A DNA stretch of 7,101 bases from an uncultured Erysipelotrichaceae bacterium (GTDB lineage: Bacteria > Bacillota_I > Bacilli_A > Erysipelotrichales > Coprobacillaceae), in contig CAMFRJ010000055.1 of the NCBI GenBank assembly GCA_945981915.1, positions 1 to 7,101 on the forward strand, written 5' to 3'. Below the pieces are notes generated by a model. That model was given only the letters and a program-made list of their open reading frames with translations, searched no databases and was not told the origin of the DNA. The position numbers and the translations under genes were made by a program. Of the stretch, positions 1-5,673 are shown in pieces. Position 1 is the stretch's first letter. Each line of letters opens with the position of its first letter.

Positions 1-35
1 CTTCAAAAAGAAAAGGTTGATTTATCAAAATATTA

Positions 36-63
36 TATACAAGAAAGGAAATAATATTATAAT
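36..63 (+). promoter_or_regulatory. Possible promoter upstream of the MFS gene
   Basis: A perfect TATAAT lies at 58-63. Sixteen bases upstream is TATACA (36-41), which matches four of six bases of the TTGACA consensus. Initiation near position 70 would leave only about 14 bases of leader, running straight into the ribosome binding site. The region is so AT-rich that such matches arise easily, and the true promoter could lie upstream of the window. Weak call. Confidence 0.35.
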
Positions 64-83
64 AAGCACGGGAGGAGAAATGT

Positions 84-1238
84 ATGGGGAAATTACGCGA
101 TCATTATCTATTTCATGCAGGAATTTCTTGTTTTTTTTATTTAGGTTATGGTGCTTTTACAGTTATATTATCAATGTATTGTCAAGATATTGGCATGTCT
201 GCCAGTGAGATTGCTTATATTGTGTCTTTTGCACCTTTGTTATCTATTATCACACAACCTTTCTTTGGATATTTGGCTGATCAGTGGCGTTCACCTAAGA
301 AAGTGTCTATTTTATTGATGGTCGCTACCATCATTTGTATGTTTATTTTTGCGATAAGTCGTCATTTTTGGATTTTATTACTCACATCTGGAATAGCAAT
401 TTCATTTATGAATGCAGTCACACCATTGACTGATCGCATCGGTGTTTCTTCACCGTATCAATTTGGAAAAATCAGATTATGGGGTTCTATTGGTTATGCG
501 ATCATGGCACAAATCAGTGGACTTTTATATCAATATATCTCACCATTTTCTAATTTTATGGCAGGAATATTAGGAGCTTTATTGATGATCGTTTGTATTT
601 ATATGGTCTCTGATCCCCATATTGAAAGTACAACAAAAGAAGTTGATCAATTATCAACAAAAGTTGTGATGAAAGAGTTGCTTCATAATCGTCCTTTTAT
701 GATCTTTTTATTGATTTCTTTATTTTACTGGGGTGCTTGTTCAACCAATTTTAACTATCTTTCACTATTTATTCGTTCTTTAGGGGGAACTGCCTCACAG
801 GTAGGAACATATCAATTATGGGCAACATTATTTGAGATTCCGGTGATCCTAGCAACAGATTATATTATTAAAAAAGTATCTTTTAGAAATATCATGATTT
901 TTGCGATCGTGATGGCGATGATCAATTTTGCTTGGTATGCGACATTACCAAGTGTCGATTTGATTATTTATGTTTTTATCTTTAAAGGATTTTCTACAGT
1001 TTTATTGACGATGATCACGGTGAGATTAGTGATGATTCTTGTTAAAGAAGAATATGTTTCTACAGCTTATGGAATTCAAGCGATGTTAGGGAAAGGTTTA
1101 GGAGCTATGGTCTTTCAATTAATTGGTGGAAGGATCATTGATCATATGTCTATGTCAGCGTTTTATTGGTTTTTATTTGCTGGAGTGACATTGGCATTAA
1201 TGTTAACGATGTTTTTTAGAATTCCTCATCATGAATAA
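84..1238 (+). CDS. MFS transporter, LacY/NupG-like (MFS_1_like) family
   Basis: This is a 384-residue integral membrane protein with about twelve hydrophobic segments, the usual size for a major facilitator permease. Residues 62-73 (GYLADQWRSPKK) fit MFS motif A in the loop between helices 2 and 3. Residues 128-140 (GKIRLWGSIGYAI) match the signature of the MFS_1_like group, which includes LacY, nucleoside permeases and HcaT. A more polar stretch at about 178-203 is the central cytoplasmic loop between the two six-helix halves. It should move a small solute, probably with protons, across the cytoplasmic membrane; the substrate (sugar, nucleoside, aromatic acid or other) cannot be read from the sequence. 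The start at 84 follows GGAGGAG at 71-77 with six bases between. It is the first visible gene of a five-gene run, with a HAD hydrolase 17 bases downstream. Confidence 0.85.
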   Translation: MGKLRDHYLFHAGISCFFYLGYGAFTVILSMYCQDIGMSASEIAYIVSFAPLLSIITQPFFGYLADQWRSPKKVSILLMVATIICMFIFAISRHFWILLLTSGIAISFMNAVTPLTDRIGVSSPYQFGKIRLWGSIGYAIMAQISGLLYQYISPFSNFMAGILGALLMIVCIYMVSDPHIESTTKEVDQLSTKVVMKELLHNRPFMIFLLISLFYWGACSTNFNYLSLFIRSLGGTASQVGTYQLWATLFEIPVILATDYIIKKVSFRNIMIFAIVMAMINFAWYATLPSVDLIIYVFIFKGFSTVLLTMITVRLVMILVKEEYVSTAYGIQAMLGKGLGAMVFQLIGGRIIDHMSMSAFYWFLFAGVTLALMLTMFFRIPHHE

Positions 1239-1255
1239 GAAAAGGAGAAAAGAAG

Positions 1256-1912
1256 ATGTTAAAAGTAAAAGCTGTTATCTTTGATATGGATGGATTGATG
1301 GTTGATACGGAACCAGTTGGCAATATGATTTGTGTCAAAGCCAATCAGAAGTTTGGTTATACGGTGACACAAGAGATGTTGTTTGATTTGATTGGGCGTA
1401 ATCATCAAAGTGCAAAAGAATATTACTTTGATGTTTTTGGGCCCAATTATCCCATTGAAAAGATTAGAGAAGAAGCCAGTCGCTTAAGAAAAGAGTATTA
1501 TGCTATTCATGATATTGAGGTGAAACCTGGATTGTATGAATTATTAGATTATTTAAAGGAACAAGGGATCAAAATGGCTGTTGCTTCTTCTACGGTAAGT
1601 CAACAGGTTTTAACAAATTTAAAAGATATTCATGTTGATCATTATTTTGATTGTATTATTGGAGGAGATATGATCGTTCAGGGCAAACCTGCACCTGATA
1701 TCTTTTTAAAGGCTTTGTCACTTTTACAAGTGAACAATGAGGAAGCAGTTGTTTTAGAAGATAGTAAGAATGGGATATTAGCGTCTTATGCTGCTCATAT
1801 TCCTGTGATTTGTATTCCTGATCTTGTCAAACATACCAAAGATACTTTAGATAAAACATACATGGTTTTAGAAAGGCTTGATCAAGTGATTGATCATGTT
1901 GGCAAAAGGTAA
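1256..1912 (+). CDS. HAD family hydrolase, beta-phosphoglucomutase/phosphatase type
   Basis: This 218-residue cytoplasmic protein is a complete HAD subfamily IA enzyme with an alpha-helical cap (about residues 16-85). Motif I is FDMDGLMVDTEP (9-20), with Asp10 as nucleophile and Asp12 as acid/base. Motif II is in VASSTV (109-114), motif III is Lys144 in GKPAPD, and motif IV is LEDSKNGI (167-174) with Glu168 and Asp169 for Mg2+. The DGxxxDTE pattern is shared by beta-phosphoglucomutases and small phosphomonoesterases acting on sugar phosphates or nucleotides, so the substrate is open. The start follows AAAGGAG at 1241-1247 with eight bases between. Its stop TAA overlaps the next start (TAATG), so translation of the DNA glycosylase gene is probably coupled to it. 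The neighbouring permease could supply its substrate, but that is only inference. Confidence 0.88.
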   Translation: MLKVKAVIFDMDGLMVDTEPVGNMICVKANQKFGYTVTQEMLFDLIGRNHQSAKEYYFDVFGPNYPIEKIREEASRLRKEYYAIHDIEVKPGLYELLDYLKEQGIKMAVASSTVSQQVLTNLKDIHVDHYFDCIIGGDMIVQGKPAPDIFLKALSLLQVNNEEAVVLEDSKNGILASYAAHIPVICIPDLVKHTKDTLDKTYMVLERLDQVIDHVGKR

Positions 1913-2382
1913 TGCAATATCATCCAATTGAACCAATTTATGATGATGAATCAACAATATTGATATTGGGTTCTTTTCCATCAGTAAAATCAAGAGAAGC
2001 ACAGTTTTTCTATCATCATCCACAAAATCGCTTTTGGAAGATCTTAGGAGCCGTTTTTCATGATGAAGTCCCACAAACGATTGAACAAAAGAAAAGCTTC
2101 TTGCATAAGCATCATATTGCTTTATGGGATGTGATTGCCAGTTGTGAGATACAAGGATCAAGTGATGCCTCGATTCGTCAGGTGACAGTCAATGATCTTC
2201 ATAGGATTCTAGAAAGTGCTCAAATTGAGCATATTTATACAAATGGGAAATTATCACATCAATATTACCAGAAATATTTTCATTTTGAGATTCCTTGTGA
2301 TTGTTTGCCTTCATCATCACCAGCTAATGCTTCCTATAGTTTAGAAAAACTGATTGATCAATGGAAAATCATCAATCAGTGA
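1912..2382 (+). CDS. Hypoxanthine (deoxyinosine) DNA glycosylase, UDG family 6
   Basis: This 156-residue cytoplasmic protein belongs to the uracil-DNA glycosylase superfamily and matches the family known to excise hypoxanthine, the product of adenine deamination, from DNA. The amino-terminal motif ILGSFPS (18-24) and HHPQNRFW (35-42) form the first active-site region, with Asn39 the likely catalytic-site residue. LWDVIASCEIQGSSDASI (71-88) is a strongly conserved central block, TNGK (110-113) follows, and LPSSSPANA (132-140) is the second active-site motif. The length is normal for this short family. The ATG shares its A with the upstream TAA. The only purine-rich sequence nearby, AAAAGG at 1904-1909, is too close to serve as a normal ribosome binding site, so expression probably depends on ribosomes finishing the HAD gene. 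A mismatch-specific uracil glycosylase activity cannot be excluded from sequence alone. Confidence 0.85.
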   Translation: MQYHPIEPIYDDESTILILGSFPSVKSREAQFFYHHPQNRFWKILGAVFHDEVPQTIEQKKSFLHKHHIALWDVIASCEIQGSSDASIRQVTVNDLHRILESAQIEHIYTNGKLSHQYYQKYFHFEIPCDCLPSSSPANASYSLEKLIDQWKIINQ

Positions 2383-2401
2383 TTGAAGAAGGGAGAACAA
2401 T

Positions 2402-3730
2402 ATGGATAAAGATCTGATACAGGGAAATATTACGAAATCTTTAATTTTATTTTCAATACCATTAATTATTGGTAATCTCTTACAACAGCTTTATAACATT
2501 ATTGATACTTTCATTGTCGGACAATATTTAGGATCACAGGCTTTAGCAGCTGTTGGGTCTTCTTTTACATTGATGACATTTTTAACATCGATTATTTTAG
2601 GATTATGTATGGGAAGTGGTGTTTTATTTTCGATGCTTTATGGTGCTGGTGAAATTGATAAGATGAAAATTTCTTTCTTTGTTTCGTTTGTTTCGATAGG
2701 TATCTTATCAATCATCATTGAAATCATGTGTTTGTGCTTCATTGATCCTATCTTACATTTTCTCAATATTCCGATGGCTGTTTATCAACAGACCTATCAA
2801 TATTTGATCATTGTTTTTGTCGGAATTATTTTTACTTTTTTATTTAATTATTTATCATCTTTATTAAGAGCTTTAGGAGATTCACGAACACCTTTATATT
2901 TTTTAGCAATATCCGCTATCATCAATATTGTTTTAGATATTGTTTTGATCACTTCTTTTCATATGAATACTGATGGAGCAGCCTTAGCAACAGTGATGGC
3001 ACAAGGGATAGCTGCTGTTTTATTGACTTATTATGTTTATCATAAAGAGAAAAGTCTTTTACCTCAAAAACAACATTTTGTTTTTGATCAAGATATTTTT
3101 AAGAAAATTCAATCATTTTCTTTATTGACTTGTTTACAACAATCAATTATGAATTTTGGAATCTTAATGATTCAGGGACTTGTGAATAGTTTTGGTGTTG
3201 TCACGATGTCTGCTTTTACGGTGGCAGTCAAAATTGATTCGTTTGCTTATATGCCTGTTCAAGATTTTGGAAATGCCTTTTCTACTTTCATTGCTCAAAA
3301 TCAAGGGGCAATGAAAAAAGAGAGAATTCAACAGGGATTAAAAAAAGCATTTATTATATCATCTCTTTTTTGTTTGTTGATTTCAGTGATTGTTTATTTT
3401 CAATCAGATCAGCTGATGAGTATTTTTATTGATCAAAGTGAAAGAGCAATTATTGATCAAGGTGTACAATATTTACGAATTGAAGGAGCTTGTTATATAG
3501 GAATTGGTTGGCTATTTTTATTGTATGGTTATTATCGTGGTATTGGTCAACCAGGAATGTCTGTTATTTTGACGATTGCATCGCTTGGAACAAGGGTGCT
3601 CTTATCTTATAGCTTGGCTTATCATTTAGGAGTGACGATCATTTGGTGGTCGATTCCGATTGGTTGGTTTTTGGCAGATATAATTGGAATGAGTTATGGT
3701 TTTTATAAAGAAAAATGGAGGATATCGTGA
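2402..3730 (+). CDS. MATE family efflux transporter
   Basis: This 442-residue polytopic membrane protein has about twelve hydrophobic segments arranged as two homologous halves, which is the standard size for multidrug and toxic compound extrusion proteins. The amino end is typical (QGNITKSLILFSIPLIIGN, 7-25, then QLYNIIDTFIVG, 29-40, and ALAAVG, 47-52). The loop ALGDSRTP (157-164) and its counterpart GIGQPGMS (380-387) in the second half are family hallmarks. Known relatives export cationic drugs, dyes or metabolites using Na+ or H+ gradients; the substrate here is unknown. It resembles the large, poorly characterised group of Firmicutes MATE proteins more than a specific named pump. The start follows AAGGGAG at 2389-2395, 19 bases after the DNA glycosylase stop. 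Its last codons contain the ribosome binding site of the next gene, and its TGA overlaps that gene's ATG. Confidence 0.92.
   Translation: MDKDLIQGNITKSLILFSIPLIIGNLLQQLYNIIDTFIVGQYLGSQALAAVGSSFTLMTFLTSIILGLCMGSGVLFSMLYGAGEIDKMKISFFVSFVSIGILSIIIEIMCLCFIDPILHFLNIPMAVYQQTYQYLIIVFVGIIFTFLFNYLSSLLRALGDSRTPLYFLAISAIINIVLDIVLITSFHMNTDGAALATVMAQGIAAVLLTYYVYHKEKSLLPQKQHFVFDQDIFKKIQSFSLLTCLQQSIMNFGILMIQGLVNSFGVVTMSAFTVAVKIDSFAYMPVQDFGNAFSTFIAQNQGAMKKERIQQGLKKAFIISSLFCLLISVIVYFQSDQLMSIFIDQSERAIIDQGVQYLRIEGACYIGIGWLFLLYGYYRGIGQPGMSVILTIASLGTRVLLSYSLAYHLGVTIIWWSIPIGWFLADIIGMSYGFYKEKWRIS
3716..3721 (+). promoter_or_regulatory. Ribosome binding site that fixes the mnmM start
   Basis: TGGAGG at 3716-3721 stands eight bases before the ATG at 3730. 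An earlier in-frame ATG at 3715 overlaps this sequence and has no ribosome binding site of its own. The 3730 start also gives the common TGATG stop-start overlap with the MATE gene. The shorter reading is therefore preferred. Confidence 0.8.
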
Positions 3731-4251
3731 TGGAAAGTATGATTGAGTTTGTTCATCGTCGTATTAAAGAAAAACGTTATCAAAATGGTATTGATTTTAC
3801 AATGGGTAATGGTCATGATACGTTGTTTTTAAGTGACTATTGTAATTGTGTTTATAGTTATGATATTCAACAGGTCGCTTTAGATCATACAAAGACATTG
3901 ATCAAAGGAAGAGGAAATGTGACTTTATTTTTAAAAAGTCATGATTTGTTTGATGAAGATGTTCAAAGCTTTGATGTAGGAATTTTTAATTTGGGATATT
4001 TACCTGGTGGAGATCATCAAATGACGACAAATTATGAGGTCACTTTAAGAGCTATTGACAAAGCATTGACTTATTTATCAAAAAAAGGATGTTTATATGT
4101 TGTTGTGTATATAGGTCATGATCAGGGGAAAGAAAGTTCTTTTTTACAGACATATTTTCTTAATTTGGATCATAAGTTATACAATGTAGCCAAGTTTGAG
4201 ATGATGAATAAAAATAATGCACCTTATGTTGTAATTATTGAAAAAAGATAA
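3730..4251 (+). CDS. mnmM: tRNA wobble-uridine methyltransferase MnmM (YtqB family)
   Basis: This is a 173-residue cytoplasmic class I SAM-dependent methyltransferase of the rRNA_methylase/YtqB family. Motif I, which binds SAM, is DFTMGNGHDTLFL (22-34). The acidic end of strand 2 is YDIQ (44-47). The family-specific block FNLGYLPGGDH (86-96) is the motif IV region. YIGHDQGKE (127-135) and the carboxyl-terminal NKNNAPYVVIIEK (160-172) are also typical. Bacillus subtilis YtqB has been shown to be MnmM, which methylates 5-aminomethyl(-2-thio)uridine at tRNA position 34, a step done by MnmC in Escherichia coli; the same role here is inferred by homology. The start at 3730 was chosen over an in-frame ATG at 3715 because of the TGGAGG at 3716-3721. 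It is the last gene of the run, and translation is probably coupled to the MATE gene through the TGATG overlap. Confidence 0.82.
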   Translation: MESMIEFVHRRIKEKRYQNGIDFTMGNGHDTLFLSDYCNCVYSYDIQQVALDHTKTLIKGRGNVTLFLKSHDLFDEDVQSFDVGIFNLGYLPGGDHQMTTNYEVTLRAIDKALTYLSKKGCLYVVVYIGHDQGKESSFLQTYFLNLDHKLYNVAKFEMMNKNNAPYVVIIEKR

Positions 4252-4274
4252 CATATATTCATTATTTTTCAATA
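4236..4274. repeat. AT-rich 10-base inverted repeat over the mnmM stop
   Basis: TATTGAAAAA at 4236-4245 and TTTTTCAATA at 4265-4274 are perfect reverse complements, separated by 19 bases. The repeat spans the end of mnmM and reaches into the spacer of the promoter of the next gene. With a single G-C pair the stem would be weak. It might be a poor terminator, a protein-binding site, or chance in AT-rich DNA. Confidence 0.3.
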
Positions 4275-4279
4275 TTTAG

Positions 4280-4288
4280 TGCTATAAT
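4280..4288 (+). promoter_or_regulatory. Extended -10 promoter of the HPr-like gene
   Basis: TGCTATAAT at 4280-4288 is a perfect TATAAT preceded by the TGn extension that lets sigma-A promoters work with a poor -35. The best -35 is only TTCATT (4258-4263) at a long 19-base spacing. Initiation is expected near 4295, giving a leader of about 17 bases with AAGGAAGG (4297-4304) as ribosome binding site. No catabolite-responsive element was recognised. Confidence 0.75.
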
Positions 4289-4311
4289 AGAGATAGAAGG
4301 AAGGCGATTGT

Positions 4312-4587
4312 ATGGCAAAAGAAATAAAGGTTCATATTACCGATCCGGTAGGATTATACGCAACTCCAGCAACAGAATTAGTCAAAGCAATTAAGGTCTT
4401 TAATTGCCAAGTGAATTTACATTATGAAGATAAGACTGTTAACATGAAATCAATGATGGGTGTCTTATCTTTAGGAATTCCTTCAAAAGCAATTGTATCA
4501 ATTATGGTTGAAGGACCAGATGAAGTTGCCGCAAGCGATGCTATCAAGAAGGAAGTCGTATCATTAAACATAGGAGAAATCGTATAA
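4312..4587 (+). CDS. HPr-fold regulatory protein without the active-site His (Crh-like)
   Basis: This 91-residue protein aligns along its whole length with HPr, the PTS phosphocarrier. In HPr the active-site loop reads G(I/L)HARPA, with His15 receiving phosphate from enzyme I and Arg17 assisting. Here it reads GLYATPAT (14-21), so Tyr16 replaces His15 and Thr18 replaces Arg17. The regulatory site is kept: VNMKSMMGVLSLGIP (43-57) contains Ser47, equivalent to Ser46, which HPr kinase/phosphorylase modifies, together with the Met48 to Leu54 surface that contacts CcpA and the kinase. The protein should therefore be unable to relay PTS phosphate but may still be phosphorylated on Ser47. That is the arrangement of Bacillus Crh, where residue 15 is Gln. 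It is a single-gene unit with its own promoter and terminator. Orthology to Crh is not claimed; an independently altered HPr paralogue is equally possible. Confidence 0.85.
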   Translation: MAKEIKVHITDPVGLYATPATELVKAIKVFNCQVNLHYEDKTVNMKSMMGVLSLGIPSKAIVSIMVEGPDEVAASDAIKKEVVSLNIGEIV

Positions 4588-4592
4588 TAGAG

Positions 4593-4624
4593 AAAGAGCC
4601 AAAATGGCTCTTTTATGTTTTTTT
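4593..4624 (+). terminator. Intrinsic terminator after the HPr-like gene
   Basis: AAAGAGCC (4593-4600) and GGCTCTTT (4606-4613) form a perfect eight-pair stem with a five-base loop, followed by a T-rich tract to 4624. It starts five bases after the stop codon. It separates the HPr-like gene from mraY. Confidence 0.9.
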
Positions 4625-4633
4625 GTTGTCTAT

Positions 4634-4662
4634 TTGAAGATAGATACAAATTATGATATAGT
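4634..4662 (+). promoter_or_regulatory. Promoter of the mraY-murD operon
   Basis: TTGAAG at 4634-4639 and TATAGT at 4657-4662 are separated by exactly 17 bases, and TG at 4654-4655 gives an extended -10. Initiation is expected near 4669, about 26 bases before the mraY ATG. Its position directly after an intrinsic terminator supports its being a real promoter. Confidence 0.75.
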
Positions 4663-4694
4663 GTATACGAAAGAAAAGATAAAGGGGAATAAGT

Positions 4695-5672
4695 ATGGGA
4701 AACTTTATTAAACTGGTATTAGCTTTTGCTTTAGGGTTACTTATTGTTTTAATTGCCATGCCAAGAGTGATTCCATTTTTACATAAGATGAAATTTGGGC
4801 AGGTAGAAAGAGAAGAAGGATTAGAATCACATAAGAAAAAAGGGGGAACACCAACAATGGGTGGTGTTGTCTTTGTTGTCGCAACAGTGGTGAGTGCTTT
4901 TGTTGCTAATTTTAGTGGATTGATGAATCCAAGTTTAATTTTAATTACTATTGTATTGGTTGGTTATAGTCTTATTGGATTGATTGATGATGCACTCATT
5001 GTCTTGAAACATCACAATGAAGGTTTAAAAGCTTGGCAAAAGTTTTTGATGCAAGCTGTTTTAGCTATCATCTGTTATTACTTTTTGATGAATCACATAC
5101 CTGGATTTACAACAGTGATTACAATTCCATTAGTGAAGGTTCAAGTCGATCTGGGATGGCTTTATGCTGTGCTTGTCTTTATTATGTTTACTGGTGAAAG
5201 TAATGGGGTTAATTTATCTGATGGATTAGATGGACTCGCAACAGGGCTTTCGATGGTAGCTATCGCTCCTTATGTCATCTTTGCAATCATGATGAAAGAT
5301 TATGTGGTTGCTTCTTATGCAACGGCTATGATTGGAGCGTTGTTAGGATTTATGTATTTTAACTATCATCCTGCACGTATCTTTATGGGTGATGTTGGAT
5401 CACTTGGTTTAGGTGGGTTTTTAGCAATCTTGGCGATTCTCACAAAACAGGAATTATTGTTGATTATTGTTGGTGGCGTTTTCTTGATGGAAACACTTTC
5501 TGTTATTATTCAAGTTGTTTCTTTTAAAACAAGAGGAAAGAGAGTCTTTAAGATGGCTCCTATCCATCATCATTTTGAAATGTTGGGATGGAGTGAACAA
5601 CAGGTTGTTATTTCTTTCTGGTTTGTTGGATTCATTTGTGGTATTATCGCCATTGTTTTAGGAGTGTTATAA
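4695..5672 (+). CDS. mraY: Phospho-N-acetylmuramoyl-pentapeptide transferase (MraY)
   Basis: MraY transfers phospho-MurNAc-pentapeptide from UDP to undecaprenyl phosphate, making lipid I on the inner face of the cytoplasmic membrane. This 325-residue protein has about ten hydrophobic segments and normal length for Gram-positive MraY. The amino loop GGTPTMGG (50-57) is diagnostic. The Asp pair of the active site is LIDD (96-99), followed by the sugar/nucleotide loop SNGVNLSDGLDGLATG (169-184). The third catalytic Asp is Asp233 in ARIFMGDVGSLGLGG (227-241), and the HHH loop PIHHHFEMLGW (289-299) closes the site. All expected catalytic residues are present. The start follows AAAGGGG at 4681-4687 with seven bases between. 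murD begins one base after its stop, so the two are one operon. Confidence 0.97.
   Translation: MGNFIKLVLAFALGLLIVLIAMPRVIPFLHKMKFGQVEREEGLESHKKKGGTPTMGGVVFVVATVVSAFVANFSGLMNPSLILITIVLVGYSLIGLIDDALIVLKHHNEGLKAWQKFLMQAVLAIICYYFLMNHIPGFTTVITIPLVKVQVDLGWLYAVLVFIMFTGESNGVNLSDGLDGLATGLSMVAIAPYVIFAIMMKDYVVASYATAMIGALLGFMYFNYHPARIFMGDVGSLGLGGFLAILAILTKQELLLIIVGGVFLMETLSVIIQVVSFKTRGKRVFKMAPIHHHFEMLGWSEQQVVISFWFVGFICGIIAIVLGVL
5661..5664 (+). promoter_or_regulatory. murD ribosome binding site inside mraY
   Basis: GGAG at 5661-5664 lies in the final codons of mraY, nine bases before the murD ATG at 5674. It supports that start and tight co-translation of the two enzymes. Confidence 0.7.
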
Positions 5673-5673
5673 A

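Noticed and set aside
131..138. Run of eight Ts early in the MFS gene as a possible phase-variation tract
   Set aside because: The frame is intact, the tract encodes normal Phe codons in a membrane helix, and runs of this length are expected in AT-rich coding DNA.
17..208. A 63-codon + strand reading frame overlapping the start of the MFS gene
   Set aside because: It runs out of frame through the MFS gene, which has the motifs and the well-spaced GGAGGAG; no ribosome binding site suits the ATG at 17.
1868..2161. A 97-codon minus-strand frame
   Set aside because: It is antisense to the HAD and DNA glycosylase genes, which have clear family motifs, and shows no recognisable protein features.
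4252..4311. Possible riboswitch or leader RNA before the HPr-like gene
   Set aside because: The space is only 60 bases, AT-rich, with a promoter close to the start codon; there is no room for a structured leader.
4583..4588. TATAAT at the end of the HPr-like gene as a -10 box
   Set aside because: It overlaps the stop codon, has no good -35, and would start transcription straight into the terminator; the promoter at 4634-4662 fits mraY better.
4422..4649. A 75-codon minus-strand frame
   Set aside because: It is antisense to the HPr-like gene and runs through the terminator; nothing in it resembles a known family.
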